Assembly (NCBI RefSeq): GCF_005405585.1
Contig: NZ_BJEQ01000001.1
Coordinates: 186,001-250,000, forward strand
Reading direction: 5' to 3'
Origin: Agarivorans sp. Toyoura001
GTDB taxonomy: Bacteria; Pseudomonadota; Gammaproteobacteria; Enterobacterales; Celerinatantimonadaceae
DNA: 64,000 bases
The stretch's first letter is position 1, and each line of letters opens with the position of its first letter. The notes beneath the pieces were generated by a model that worked only from the letters and a program-made list of their open reading frames with translations, was not told the DNA's origin and searched no databases. A program made the position numbers and the translations under genes. Shown piece by piece: positions 44,138 through 55,425 of this stretch.

Positions 44138-44854
44138 CTATTCAAAGTACTTTTTAAAGAGAGCGGCGAACTCGGCAGATTCACGTACCTGCGCCAAGGC
44201 TTGTTGAAAGCGTTGTAACTCTAGCTGACTAATTGAGCGATTAAAGGCAAAACAATATTGGTGTTCAAATAAGCGAAAAATGGGTTTAAAACTTGATTCA
44301 TGCCCTACTACGCTTTGCTCGGCAAGCGCAATTAAATCGACTCGGCGTAAGGCTAACAACTTAAACGCTTGCTCAACAGTTTTTAGCCTGTGCAGATTGT
44401 CTTTTAACTCGGTGTTACTTAAGTAACCGTCTATTGCTTGCCCTTTAATCACCGCAATTTTATAGCTCGCAGCATCACTCAGTTGGGAAATCTTCAATTT
44501 ACTATCAGACAAGCCATAAAACTGGCCTTTGGCAGAGTTAATCGGGCAAGCCCACTTAAAGTAGTCTTTACGTTGATGAGTTTTAATTGTGGAGAACAAC
44601 ACCGTATAACTTTGTTGCTGCAAAATAGAATAGCCACGTGCCCAAGGCACCATTTCTACCTTTGGCATTGGGCTACCAAGCTGTTTAAAGACTAACGTTA
44701 AAAGCTCAATAGAAAAACCACTTACCTGTTCTTGCTCAGTAAAGTTGTAAGGGAAATATTCTTCGCTGTAATACCGCAACTCTTCCAAAGTATGGGCATA
44801 AAGAGGCGTACTGGAAAACAACATAGCAAAGACAAAAGGCTTGATATTGAGCAA
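44138..44854 (-). CDS. Orphan periplasmic substrate-binding protein (SBP_bac_3-like)
   Basis: 238 residues. A signal peptide (KPFVFAMLFSSTPLYA) precedes a type 2 periplasmic-binding fold of the amino-acid-binding kind (YYSEEYFPYNFTEQEQVSGFSIELL, then VEMVPWARGYSIL and YKIAVIKGQAIDGYL). No ABC permease or ATPase lies beside it. Such solitary proteins are common in Alteromonadales and Vibrionales; some help signalling rather than transport. The ligand is unknown. Confidence 0.78.
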   Translation of the reverse strand: MLNIKPFVFAMLFSSTPLYAHTLEELRYYSEEYFPYNFTEQEQVSGFSIELLTLVFKQLGSPMPKVEMVPWARGYSILQQQSYTVLFSTIKTHQRKDYFKWACPINSAKGQFYGLSDSKLKISQLSDAASYKIAVIKGQAIDGYLSNTELKDNLHRLKTVEQAFKLLALRRVDLIALAEQSVVGHESSFKPIFRLFEHQYCFAFNRSISQLELQRFQQALAQVRESAEFAALFKKYFE

Positions 44855-44985
44855 ACAAATGTCCTCTTTAGGCTAACGGCCTTTGATGATAATGGCGATA
44901 ATGCCATTGCAAACTGGCCAGCTATAGCACTTCTGATTAAGTACAAGTACACTTCTCACTCACTTATTCGATAGAGTATTAGCCT

Positions 44986-45693
44986 TTGAGTTTTTATCGA
45001 CTGTGCTGCGCAGTGTTACTCAGTTTTTGCAGCGCTTCTCTGCATGCCTCAGCTTGGCATGAAAGCCAGCCGACTGCCGCGGGTAAACGCTCTATTAAAC
45101 AAGTGATTAAGACTTATCATAACGATAGTCTAAAGCGGCTATTACCGCTATTTGTCGCCGCTAAAGTGGACTACCCCCCACAAAAAATAACTTTATTGGC
45201 CAGCAAACGGTCACGCCGACTGGAGCTTTGGGCAGACAGTGGAGAGGGGTTTAAGTATATAAATACCTATTGGATTAGACATGCCAGCGGCACTGCAGGC
45301 CCAAAACTGCGTGAAGGCGACTTACAAGTGCCCGAAGGGATTTACGAAATAAACGCTTTAAATCCAAATAGCAAATTCCACCTTTCGATGAAGCTAAACT
45401 ATCCCAACAGTTTTGATTTAGAGAAAGCTAAACTAGAACAGCGCCATCAGCCCGGCTCCAATATTTTTATTCACGGTAAAACCTCATCGGTAGGCTGTTT
45501 AGCCATGGGTGACCAAAACATCGAAGACTTGTTTGTACTGGTGGAGAGAATTGGCCCCAACAACAGTAAAGTGGTCATTGCCCCTCACGATCCACGACTG
45601 TTATCCTTATTCCCAGTACCAGATCATTTACCCGAATGGACCGGTGAGCTATATAAACAAATTCAACAACAATTTGAACAATTTAGCCAATGA
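44986..45693 (+). CDS. L,D-transpeptidase family protein (YafK-like)
   Basis: 235 residues. A signal peptide (LCCAVLLSFCSASLHASA) precedes a YkuD catalytic domain with the signature IFIHGKTSSVGCLAMGD, where histidine, serine-glycine and the nucleophilic cysteine are all present. The start must be TTG at 44986 (or a later GTG), because an in-frame TAG lies at 44980-44982. YafK-type enzymes act on peptidoglycan or on its link to outer-membrane lipoprotein; which activity applies here is unknown. It probably forms an operon with the DUF1904 gene 45 bases downstream. Confidence 0.87.
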   Translation: MSFYRLCCAVLLSFCSASLHASAWHESQPTAAGKRSIKQVIKTYHNDSLKRLLPLFVAAKVDYPPQKITLLASKRSRRLELWADSGEGFKYINTYWIRHASGTAGPKLREGDLQVPEGIYEINALNPNSKFHLSMKLNYPNSFDLEKAKLEQRHQPGSNIFIHGKTSSVGCLAMGDQNIEDLFVLVERIGPNNSKVVIAPHDPRLLSLFPVPDHLPEWTGELYKQIQQQFEQFSQ

Positions 45694-45738
45694 GTTAGGC
45701 TAAGCGTATTGCTTAACTCGTAAAAGGAGAAGTTGTTA

Positions 45739-46131
45739 ATGCCAATTGTGCATATTCGCTCCCTAGCACTGACCGACTCAGTAGATATGCCAGCGCTTTT
45801 GAACAAACTGGCCAAAGACTTTGCCCAACAGGCCAAGATTCAACTAGAGCATATTAGCCTTGACTGGCAATACATTCAGCCAGGGCACTACTTCGTTAAC
45901 CAGCAAGTACACATGCAGCAACATGTTCATCAACCTCCTCTCATTGCAGAATTGATCGTACCCGATGTACACAGTGAGAAGCGCCAGCAGCAGCTATTAA
46001 GCTTGCTAGCTAAGCTCATTCATCAGCACAGTCATATTGCGCTAAACAACATTTTTATATCACTGCAGGTCGCCCAGTCAGGGACTATTTTTGATAATGG
46101 AAAAATCGTTACTTGGCCTCAAAAGGGCTAA
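45739..46131 (+). CDS. DUF1904 (tautomerase-like) protein
   Basis: About 130 residues. I chose the ATG at 45739 because AGGAG lies 8 to 9 bases upstream and the protein then begins Met-Pro, as expected for the tautomerase-like superfamily, whose Pro1 is catalytic. The C-terminal IFDNGKIVTW agrees with the DUF1904 end motif. A longer TTG start (45733) would hide that proline. Its function is unknown. Relatively His/Gln-rich. Confidence 0.6.
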   Translation: MPIVHIRSLALTDSVDMPALLNKLAKDFAQQAKIQLEHISLDWQYIQPGHYFVNQQVHMQQHVHQPPLIAELIVPDVHSEKRQQQLLSLLAKLIHQHSHIALNNIFISLQVAQSGTIFDNGKIVTWPQKG

Positions 46132-46153
46132 GAGGGAAGTACCTTACATTCAA

Positions 46154-48061
46154 CTACTTACCGTATTCTCTAGGCAAATTGATTTTGAAACCCAAACCCT
46201 GCGGCTCAGCGGTAAAACTCTCTACGCTGCCAAGTAAGTGTTGATGCACCAAGTTATATACTTGATTTAACCCTAAGCCCACATTGCCAGAGCTGCGCCC
46301 AGTTGTATAAAAAGGATTAAAGATGAGGTTTATATCTTCGGCTTGCACGCCTGTTCCATTGTCTTGATAAACAATTTCAACAGTCTCATGTGAGGCGCTA
46401 ATATCCACTTTAATATGCGGGAAGGTTTGGCTAGAAAAACCATGTTGAATTGAGTTATCAATTAGACAAGAAAATACCAATTCTACTGCGCGCTGATTAA
46501 GCAACATATTTGGATTTGCGCCAGAAATAGACAACTGAATTTGTCGCTCCGAAAAAGGCTGCAAAAACATTTGTAGCTGTTGCTCCAACCATGTTTTTAG
46601 ATTTAGTCGCTGCAAACTGGCATCAATGTCGCTGCCAGCCAAGGCCTTAAAAGTATTAACTAAGGCTGCCGAGCGCTGCAAGCTGCTTTCAAGTAATTCA
46701 CCGCCCTCTGCCCCTTGGCGTATCAACGCTTCTAAGTCTGAGCGGGCTAAGGTTCCATTTTCTAAACTTTGCCCTATCGTTTGAAAGTTACTCACCAACT
46801 GAGAGGCCGCGGTAATTCCTACTCCTAAGGGGGTGTTAAGTTCATGAGCCATTCCAGCTACCAGGCCACCCAAGGCTGCCATTTTCTCTTTTTCCACCAG
46901 TTCTAATTGGGTATCGTTTAACTTACCCAATGTATCTTGTAGAGTATGATTTGCTTGCTCGAGCTCATAAGTGCGCTCGGTAACTCGTTGCTCCAGTTGT
47001 TCCTGATCTCGAGTCACTCTCTCCGCCATGCTATTAAGTAAACTCCCCACTTGATTGAACTCTTCATAGGCCAACGACGGCGCTTTACTGTCGTAGCGGC
47101 CTTCTGAGTAGTTAGCCACCAAACGACTAAGGTGCTCTAAGGGATCCACAATACGTCGAGTTAGCATTAGCGCGATAATCGCCACCAAAACAAAAATCAC
47201 CAACAATATAATCACAACATTAGATTGGCGCTCTACCAACAAGCCCCAAAACGAGCGGCTTTCAGCACTTAGTGATAGCGACAAGGGCTCCGACATATTA
47301 CTCAAATCTAAGTCTACATCTATGTAAAACCTACGAATCGGTTCTTCGCCTTTAGTGCCTTTAAATAACAAACGCTGCGAGTGAAATAGCTCTAAACTTC
47401 CGTGCTGAGAAATCCTCGACTCAGCTTCTTTCCATAGCGATTGCATCGGCACAAAAACCAACAACGCCCCCACCTGTTGGCTGTTCTCTATCGCGTTTAA
47501 GTTTTTCTGTACTAAAGGTTGCATCAGCAACAAACCCGAATCGCTGTCTATTGCCTCGCCATTTTCTACTAATTGGGCAAACTCGGCGTCTTGATATACT
47601 TCTACCACCGCATTATTACTACCTTGTTTGACTAACTGATTGAGCCTGCGAACTGCAGGTAAATGCGCTTTTAGATCTAGAATTTCAGCTTGAAGTGGCG
47701 CACCTTCAATAATTCGGCCATCTAAATCAACAATATAAATCGCTGAGGCCCAATCGTTTTGTTGCAGTACTTCAGTTATTAGCTGATTAGAATGGAAACC
47801 AAAAATTGCTGAGGTGGGTGTTAATACAACATCATTTACCTGCGCCAAACTTTGCAAATCTAATAGTAATTGGCGCACCCTGTGCTGAATGTTTTGAGCA
47901 ATGTTATTAGCTTTTAAATACAAAGTTTGAGTAATAGCCTGTTGATCTTGCTCAGCAATTTGCTTGAGCATAAACGAGCCAATAAGCGTACTGGGCAACA
48001 AGGCTCCAAGTAAAATACTAAGCGCTAAAATGGTTCTAAGTTGGTTGGCCTTAATTCTCAT
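46154..48061 (-). CDS. Membrane sensor histidine kinase without adjacent response regulator
   Basis: 635 residues. First membrane segment (ILALSILLGALLPSTLIGSF), periplasmic sensor domain (about 40-275), second membrane segment (about 280-300), HAMP, a coiled coil (EQLEQRVTERTYELEQAN), a HisKA domain with GMAHELNTP (H406), and HATPase (N box DNSIQHG, G box GNVGLGLNQVY). It overlaps the solute-binding-protein gene by 11 bp, so the pair is co-translated. The binding protein may present a ligand to the periplasmic domain. No response regulator lies nearby, so it must act on one encoded elsewhere. Confidence 0.88.
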   Translation of the reverse strand: MRIKANQLRTILALSILLGALLPSTLIGSFMLKQIAEQDQQAITQTLYLKANNIAQNIQHRVRQLLLDLQSLAQVNDVVLTPTSAIFGFHSNQLITEVLQQNDWASAIYIVDLDGRIIEGAPLQAEILDLKAHLPAVRRLNQLVKQGSNNAVVEVYQDAEFAQLVENGEAIDSDSGLLLMQPLVQKNLNAIENSQQVGALLVFVPMQSLWKEAESRISQHGSLELFHSQRLLFKGTKGEEPIRRFYIDVDLDLSNMSEPLSLSLSAESRSFWGLLVERQSNVVIILLVIFVLVAIIALMLTRRIVDPLEHLSRLVANYSEGRYDSKAPSLAYEEFNQVGSLLNSMAERVTRDQEQLEQRVTERTYELEQANHTLQDTLGKLNDTQLELVEKEKMAALGGLVAGMAHELNTPLGVGITAASQLVSNFQTIGQSLENGTLARSDLEALIRQGAEGGELLESSLQRSAALVNTFKALAGSDIDASLQRLNLKTWLEQQLQMFLQPFSERQIQLSISGANPNMLLNQRAVELVFSCLIDNSIQHGFSSQTFPHIKVDISASHETVEIVYQDNGTGVQAEDINLIFNPFYTTGRSSGNVGLGLNQVYNLVHQHLLGSVESFTAEPQGLGFKINLPREYGK

Positions 48062-49226
48062 TTTTTAGATGCTGTCCATAATCTCTTTCGGCATATTGCT
48101 GCATATACTCTCCGGCCTTATTTGCATCAATGACGCCTTTATTAAATAACTCAAATCCCTTACGCAAGCCAATCCAAGCACTGCCTTGTGCTGCCTCGGC
48201 CGACATCGGTACCGCTAACTCTAGTTGAGCCAGCATTGCGCTTTCGTTTTCATCAGAGTTTACTTTTATTTCACTAATTAGTTGGCTATCTACCGGTAAG
48301 AAACGCGCCTTTTCGTAAAGTACGCGCTGAACCTTTTCGCTTTGCAAAAATACACTTAATTGCTTAAGCGCCTCGGCTTTGGGGCCATCTAAACTGTTAT
48401 CAGGAAACACTAACACTAAGCTAGAAGACAACGGTCGAAAGGCTTTTTTGCCAATATTGGGAATTAACGCAATACCTAAGTCATCCCCTAAGTGCTTCTC
48501 AAAATCAGCAACTGCCCACTCACCGTTTATTGCATATGCTACTTTGCCTTCAATGAAATCTTTGTATCCACAGTCGTAGGTGCACTCAGAGCTCACCAAC
48601 CCTCGGGTAGCTAAGCTTTTGTAAAAATTAAGCGCATCATTCATTGGCGGGTCATTTAAGGTCACCAATTTTCCACGAGTCATTCGCCCACCAAAAGTAT
48701 TGTAAAAGCCCGCAAACCAATACATCTCAGAATAGTTCCAACCAATAGCAGCCACACCAGCCTCATCAAACTGATCCTTTTGCTCTAACAAAGACTGCCA
48801 AGTCGTTATTGGTTCTTTTACTAGACGGCGATTGTAAAACAGCATGAGGTGATTCCCCTGTAAAATGGGAATACCGTAAAGCGTATTATCGATGCTGGCA
48901 GTGAGTTGAATTTCGGCATTGGTTTTCTGGCTAATGAGCGCCTGCGGAACCTCAGAAAATTTGCCTTGTTCGGCAATACCTACGAAGTCTGAAGGGGCAA
49001 AAACCACATCGGCCGCAGTACCTTGCAGTACTGATTTTATTAAAGAGGGTTTTAAACTTTCTGAGGTGATTTGGTATAACGTAACTAGATGGTTATGGTC
49101 TCGAGAAAACTCTTCAAGCAGCGCTCGGAAGGTAGCGCTACCTTGTTCTCGATAGTACAAAAAACTTATCTCGACTGCGCTAGCGCCTTGCCCTAATAGA
49201 CATAAAAGCAGCAACCCAACTCGCAT
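48051..49226 (-). CDS. Extracellular solute-binding protein, family 1, paired with a histidine kinase
   Basis: About 391 residues from the ATG at 49226, preceded by GAGG 6 bases upstream and giving a signal peptide (RVGLLLLCLLGQGASA). The mature protein is of the maltose/sugar-binding type (LYGIPILQGNHLMLFYNRRLV, the WFAGFYNTFGGRM block, YAINGEWAVADF). No ABC permease is present. Its 3' end overlaps the histidine kinase gene by 11 bp. A sensing role like that of LuxP or TorT, which feed histidine kinases, is inferred. Confidence 0.83.
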   Translation of the reverse strand: MRVGLLLLCLLGQGASAVEISFLYYREQGSATFRALLEEFSRDHNHLVTLYQITSESLKPSLIKSVLQGTAADVVFAPSDFVGIAEQGKFSEVPQALISQKTNAEIQLTASIDNTLYGIPILQGNHLMLFYNRRLVKEPITTWQSLLEQKDQFDEAGVAAIGWNYSEMYWFAGFYNTFGGRMTRGKLVTLNDPPMNDALNFYKSLATRGLVSSECTYDCGYKDFIEGKVAYAINGEWAVADFEKHLGDDLGIALIPNIGKKAFRPLSSSLVLVFPDNSLDGPKAEALKQLSVFLQSEKVQRVLYEKARFLPVDSQLISEIKVNSDENESAMLAQLELAVPMSAEAAQGSAWIGLRKGFELFNKGVIDANKAGEYMQQYAERDYGQHLKNEN

Positions 49227-49350
49227 GCAAACCTCTTCTTCATCCACCCTGCATTGAGTGTAGTTCAAATGAAGCTGTTTGCGCCTAAAATGGGCTTATA
49301 ATTCGAGACATAGCAATCACTTAAGTGATTGCAGTTTGGTTATTTTGGGT

Positions 49351-49839
49351 CTATGCAGGCTGGTATTGCGCCACTAATTCAGCACTCTGAGTAAGCGCTG
49401 CTTTTACCCAGTTAGGCAAGTCATCAATGTCTAAGTTATCCAAGAGATTTTTAAGCTCTAGACCTAATTCAGTATCGCCTTCTATTTTCAATCGGCGTTG
49501 GAAAAAAAGCGTATCAGGATCCTCTTGACGCCCCATCATCAACACAAAGTCATTTAGTTCACCGGAAAAACTCACATCAACAGTGTCAGCTTTGGCTTGT
49601 ACCTGCAATTTCTGCTGGCTAAAAGTAATGTACCAACTCGCGTTTAAATCACTCACTGTCAGCTTTAAATGGCGCTGTTCTAGAAAGTCCAAGTCACCGT
49701 CTTCAATGGCCTCGGCAAAGGATACTGCTAAGGCTTTTTCTATCACTAAACTTTGTAAAGAAAAAGGGCAATATTTGGCAGGTAAACTCAATACCCTTGG
49801 CATTTCTTTCACTAAAGACCGTTTCAAGCGAGTAAGCAC
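49351..49839 (-). CDS. ubiT: Ubiquinone biosynthesis accessory factor UbiT (SCP2 domain)
   Basis: 162 residues with an SCP2-type lipid-binding domain (WYITFSQQKLQVQAKADTVDVSFSG, then FFQRRLKIEGDTELGLELKNLLD). It is divergent from ubiU and ubiV, as in E. coli (yhbT beside yhbUV). UbiT binds ubiquinone precursors and is needed with UbiUV for O2-independent ubiquinone synthesis. Confidence 0.93.
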   Translation of the reverse strand: MLTRLKRSLVKEMPRVLSLPAKYCPFSLQSLVIEKALAVSFAEAIEDGDLDFLEQRHLKLTVSDLNASWYITFSQQKLQVQAKADTVDVSFSGELNDFVLMMGRQEDPDTLFFQRRLKIEGDTELGLELKNLLDNLDIDDLPNWVKAALTQSAELVAQYQPA

Positions 49840-49979
49840 TTAGTTACCTCATAAAAATAAAATCAACGTATATAAGTGGCTCAGTTTACTCAAGTTTGCA
49901 TAGCGCAAAGCTGCGCTGAGTCAATATCCAATAGAACTAAGCCCAGTAGAATGACAAAAAATCTCTAGTAGAGCGACAT

Positions 49980-50978
49980 ATGGAATTACTTTGTCCTGCC
50001 GGCTCATTACCTGCAGTTAAAGCAGCGGTAGACCACGGCGCCGATGCCATTTATATCGGTTTTAAAGATGCCACTAACGCACGCCACTTTGCGGGTTTAA
50101 ACTTCGAAGGCAAAAAACTAGATAAAGCCGTTGATTACCTAAAAAGCCGCCAGCGCCAATTGCATGTAGCAATCAACACTTTTGCTCACCCTCAGCAACA
50201 CCACCTATGGTTTGCAGCCATTGATCGCGCCGTTGAAATTGGTGCCGATGTGGTGATTTTGGCCGACATTGCTTTACTGGAATATGCTAAACAGCGTCAT
50301 CCTAATTTAACGGTACATTTATCGGTGCAGGCCTCGGCCACTAATGCCTCGGCAATTGCATTCTATCAACGTAACTTCAATGTAAAACGGGTGGTATTGC
50401 CACGCGTGCTATCGATACACCAAGTTAAGCAACTTTCTAGAGCTTGCCCAGATATGGAGCTTGAAGTATTCGCCTTTGGTAGCTTGTGTGTCATGGCAGA
50501 AGGGCGCTGTTATTTGTCATCGTATTTAACTGGCGAATCACCAAATACGGTTGGAGCCTGTTCACCAGCTTCTTTTGTTCGCTGGCAAGAAACCGAACAA
50601 GGCTTAGAATCTCGCCTGAATGACATTCTAATTGACCGCTATGGGCCCAATGAAACAGCTGGTTACCCAACGCTGTGTAAGGGCCGTTTCGATGTAGATG
50701 GCCACCGTTATCATGCGCTTGAAGAACCTACTAGCCTAAATACCCTCGAATTATTGCCAGAACTGTTTTCTGCCAATATCTCTGCAGTAAAAATTGAAGG
50801 CCGGCAACGCAGCCCAGCCTATGTCGCGCAAGTGACTCAAGTGTGGCGTGAAGCTATTGATAGCTACCAGCGTGACCCTGAGCAGTATGCAGCAAAAAAT
50901 CAATGGATGAGCCAATTAGCGAAACTGTCTGAAGGCAGCCAAACTACCTTAGGCGCTTATCACAAAGCTTGGCAATAG
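49980..50978 (+). CDS. ubiU: Ubiquinone biosynthesis protein UbiU (U32 family)
   Basis: 332 residues (E. coli 331). Begins MELLCPAGSLPAVKAAVDHGADAIY. Conserved cysteines lie in EVFAFGSLCVMAEGRCYLSSY and VGACSPAS, plus a later CKGRF, and hold a 4Fe-4S cluster in the known UbiUV heterodimer. UbiUV hydroxylates ubiquinone precursors without oxygen. It precedes ubiV by 13 bases and is divergent from ubiT. Confidence 0.95.
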   Translation: MELLCPAGSLPAVKAAVDHGADAIYIGFKDATNARHFAGLNFEGKKLDKAVDYLKSRQRQLHVAINTFAHPQQHHLWFAAIDRAVEIGADVVILADIALLEYAKQRHPNLTVHLSVQASATNASAIAFYQRNFNVKRVVLPRVLSIHQVKQLSRACPDMELEVFAFGSLCVMAEGRCYLSSYLTGESPNTVGACSPASFVRWQETEQGLESRLNDILIDRYGPNETAGYPTLCKGRFDVDGHRYHALEEPTSLNTLELLPELFSANISAVKIEGRQRSPAYVAQVTQVWREAIDSYQRDPEQYAAKNQWMSQLAKLSEGSQTTLGAYHKAWQ

Positions 50979-50991
50979 AAATAGGTACATT

Positions 50992-51864
50992 ATGAAGTAT
51001 GCACTTGGGCCAATTTTGTATTATTGGCCAAACCATAAAATTGAAGAGTTTTACCACTTGGCTAAAGCCAGTAGCGCAGACATTATCTACCTTGGCGAAA
51101 CTGTTTGTAGCAAACGTCGCAACATGAAAGCACAAGATTGGATAGACCTGGCAAAACAACTGAACCAAGCAGGTAAGCAAGTCGCGATTTCTACCATGGC
51201 CTTACTAGAGGCACCGTCTGAGATCCGTAACTTAAAAAAGCTGATTGATAACGGTGACTTTATCATTGAAGCCAATGACTTCAGCGCTATCGAAGAAGCC
51301 CATAAAGCTAAATTGCCATTTGTTTGTGGCCCAGCCATTAATATTTACAACGCTTATGCCTTAAAAGTATTAGCAGACCAAGGCATGCAACGCTGGGTAA
51401 TGCCAGTTGAGCTATCGAGAGATTGGCTTCAAAAGCTCAGTGACGAGTGTACTGAAATGGGTATTCGTGAACGCTTTGAAATAGAGGTTTTTGCTTATGG
51501 GCATTTGCCACTAGCCTATTCCGCGCGTTGCTTCACTGCACAGTCTGAAGGCAAAAGCAAAGACAACTGCGAAACCTGCTGTATTAACTACCCTAACGGT
51601 CGTCGAGTAGACAGCCAAGAAGGCCAGCCACTGTTTGTACTTAACGGTATTCAAACGCTTTCTGGTGATTGCTACGACTTGATTAACGACCAACAAAGCA
51701 TGCAGGGTTTAGTTGATATAGTGCGGATTAGTCCACTGGGTGAAGAGAGTATTGAACACTTAGAAGCTTTTCGACGTCGCACAGAAACCAGCGAACCTTT
51801 CCCCACTCCCGACAGTGTTAACGGCTACTGGCACCAAATTGCTGGCATTCGCCAGCAAGATTAA
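50992..51864 (+). CDS. ubiV: Ubiquinone biosynthesis protein UbiV (U32 family)
   Basis: 290 residues (E. coli 292). Cysteines in LGETVCSKRR, SARCFTAQ and CETCCINYP fit the Fe-S site. It is the partner of UbiU and lies 13 bases downstream of it. Together with UbiT the trio suggests the organism makes ubiquinone both with and without oxygen, or lives facultatively. Confidence 0.95.
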   Translation: MKYALGPILYYWPNHKIEEFYHLAKASSADIIYLGETVCSKRRNMKAQDWIDLAKQLNQAGKQVAISTMALLEAPSEIRNLKKLIDNGDFIIEANDFSAIEEAHKAKLPFVCGPAINIYNAYALKVLADQGMQRWVMPVELSRDWLQKLSDECTEMGIRERFEIEVFAYGHLPLAYSARCFTAQSEGKSKDNCETCCINYPNGRRVDSQEGQPLFVLNGIQTLSGDCYDLINDQQSMQGLVDIVRISPLGEESIEHLEAFRRRTETSEPFPTPDSVNGYWHQIAGIRQQD

Positions 51865-51891
51865 ACCAAATCTAATCGTGATGAGAGCGAG

Positions 51892-52761
51892 TTAAATCTG
51901 GCTCTCATAACGGTTTAGTTCAAACAAGGCCAAACGGTGTTCTACAAAATCATACACGTTGTTGGCTAACGATAATTTGAAGTAACTGCTTGCCAACTGT
52001 GGGTCGCCAGCGCGCTGGGCTAATTTAGCCATGTAGAAATAAGCTTCGCATAAACGCTCAGCCAAAGCGCGGTTATCACCCTCTACATCCATGGTGCTGC
52101 GTAGAAACTCTTGTTGAGTGATTTCGCCGGCATACAAACGAACAATTTCCCAACCCCAATCTTCATTTTGATACGTTTCTAAGGCTTCGCTTAGCTCTGC
52201 AGCTGCGCCTTCTTCACCAGCTTCAAGCTGAATAAGGTAGCGCCACAACACACGGTAAGGGTCATTAGGTGCTTGGTCTGCATAGTGTTTTACATCAACG
52301 ATGGCCAACTCAGGTTTGTTGGCATAATTAAGCGCAATTCCACGATAGAAATAAGCAAAGCTATAATTTGGAGCCAACTCTACCGCCGAGTCAAAAGCTT
52401 CAAATGCGCTATCAAACTCTTCGGCTAAGGTGAAATAAACACCTAAGAAATTGTAGGCTTCTACAAAGTCAGGCTTTAACTGAATAGCCCGGTTAAAATC
52501 GAAGCGTGCTAAGGCTCTCAGCCCAACGCGGTCAAATACAATGCCGCGCTCGTAATAAAGCTGCGCCATTTGGTCTTGATTGTATTCACCAGAGTTAAGC
52601 ATTTGTCCAAGGCGCGCTAGAGCGACTTCAGATTGATAATTAACTTGTAAAGGTGTGGCTAATACCACCGTTTGCGGAGCTTGACTTGAAGTGCTGGCAC
52701 AAGCGCTAAGGTAACCAAAAGTCACTAACATACACCCGGTGCGCAAGGCTTTAATTAACAT
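51892..52761 (-). CDS. nlpI: Lipoprotein NlpI
   Basis: 289 residues (E. coli 294). The lipobox is LSAC, followed by tetratricopeptide units (LYYERGIVFDRVGLRALARFDFNRAI, then EAYNFLGVYFTLAEEFDSAFEAFD and YFYRGIALNYANKPELAI). NlpI is an outer-membrane lipoprotein that scaffolds peptidoglycan hydrolases and presents MepS to the protease Prc. It stands alone; in E. coli it follows pnp. Confidence 0.93.
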   Translation of the reverse strand: MLIKALRTGCMLVTFGYLSACASTSSQAPQTVVLATPLQVNYQSEVALARLGQMLNSGEYNQDQMAQLYYERGIVFDRVGLRALARFDFNRAIQLKPDFVEAYNFLGVYFTLAEEFDSAFEAFDSAVELAPNYSFAYFYRGIALNYANKPELAIVDVKHYADQAPNDPYRVLWRYLIQLEAGEEGAAAELSEALETYQNEDWGWEIVRLYAGEITQQEFLRSTMDVEGDNRALAERLCEAYFYMAKLAQRAGDPQLASSYFKLSLANNVYDFVEHRLALFELNRYESQI

Positions 52762-52788
52762 ATCACTTCCATTTTTCTCGTTGAGCTA

Positions 52789-52817
52789 AGGGCTGAAAAA
52801 TAGCGACTTTCAGCCCT
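52789..52817. terminator. Hairpin between kdsA and nlpI, possible terminator
   Basis: Perfect 10-bp arms AGGGCTGAAA and TTTCAGCCCT. There is no good T tract on either side, so termination is not certain. Confidence 0.45.
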
Positions 52818-52887
52818 GTTTATGTTGTTTACCCTAGCAAGAGAAGAAGATTAGGGAAACCGAAAGTTGCCATTATCGACAAATTTC

Positions 52888-54520
<1,633 letters not shown>

Positions 54521-54573
54521 TCGTTTCTTTCCTTACTTTATTCTTTTACTGGCAGCGCTAATCCAGAACCACA

Positions 54574-55425
54574 TTAGCCACTAAACCGGCCACCGCTTAC
54601 GCGATCCATTCCGCCATAGTCTTGCTCAGTAAATACATCTTTGAACCCAGCTTGTATTAAAAGCTGCTGAACCGCCGTTTTTTGGTCGAAACCATGTTCT
54701 AACATTAACCAACCATCACTTTTTAAGTAGCTTGGTGCATGTTCAACAATATGTTGAATATCAGCCAAGCCATGCTGCTTTGCGGTAAGCGCTGAGCTAG
54801 GCTCAAAGCGCACATCACCTTGCGACAAGTGTGGGTCTTGTGGGTCAATATAAGGTGGATTACTCACCACCATGTCAAATTTTTGCTCACTAAAGGGGGC
54901 AAACCAAGAGCCTTGTCTAACCTCTACATTTGCAAGCTTTAACAGCGCAGCATTCTCTTTCGCCAATGCTGCCGCTTCGTCTCTTAAATCACTGGCATAT
55001 ACACTCGCTTGCGGTAATTCGCTGGCAAGCGCAAGAGCAATTGCTCCAGTGCCGGTTCCTAAGTCGACTATTTTAGTATCGGCGTGATTAAGTAGTTTCT
55101 TTAGGCTTTGTTCAACTAAAACTTCAGTATCTGGGCGCGGGATCAAGGTTGCAGGTGAGACTTTTAAGGCTAACGACCAAAACTCGCGTGATCCAACAAT
55201 ATAAGCCACTGGCTCACCCGCCAGGCGTTTGGCCACCAGTTGTTGATAATTCTGCCACTGCCCGGTCGTTAACGTACGCTCAGGCCAAGTGAGCAAATAT
55301 GTTTGCTCACATTGTAATACGTGCTGCAAAATCACCTTAGCATCAATCTTCGGTGACTCGCCTCCCGCTAGAGCTTGCTTGGCCCACTCTTGAGCCTGGG
55401 CAATACTCGGCAATTTAGCCTTCAC
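54574..55425 (-). CDS. prmC: Peptide chain release factor N5-glutamine methyltransferase PrmC
   Basis: 283 residues (E. coli 277). SAM-binding motif [15 protein letters not shown] and catalytic NPPY ([10 protein letters not shown]) are both present. It methylates the GGQ glutamine of release factors 1 and 2. It overlaps prfA by 11 bp, joining modifier and substrate in one operon. Confidence 0.96.
   Translation of the reverse strand: MKAKLPSIAQAQEWAKQALAGGESPKIDAKVILQHVLQCEQTYLLTWPERTLTTGQWQNYQQLVAKRLAGEPVAYIVGSREFWSLALKVSPATLIPRPDTEVLVEQSLKKLLNHADTKIVDLGTGTGAIALALASELPQASVYASDLRDEAAALAKENAALLKLANVEVRQGSWFAPFSEQKFDMVVSNPPYIDPQDPHLSQGDVRFEPSSALTAKQHGLADIQHIVEHAPSYLKSDGWLMLEHGFDQKTAVQQLLIQAGFKDVFTEQDYGGMDRVSGGRFSG

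Noticed and set aside
49840-49979. FNR-type site for ubiT/ubiUV
   Set aside because: These genes are oxygen-controlled in E. coli, but I found no convincing TTGAT-N4-ATCAA match in the divergent region.
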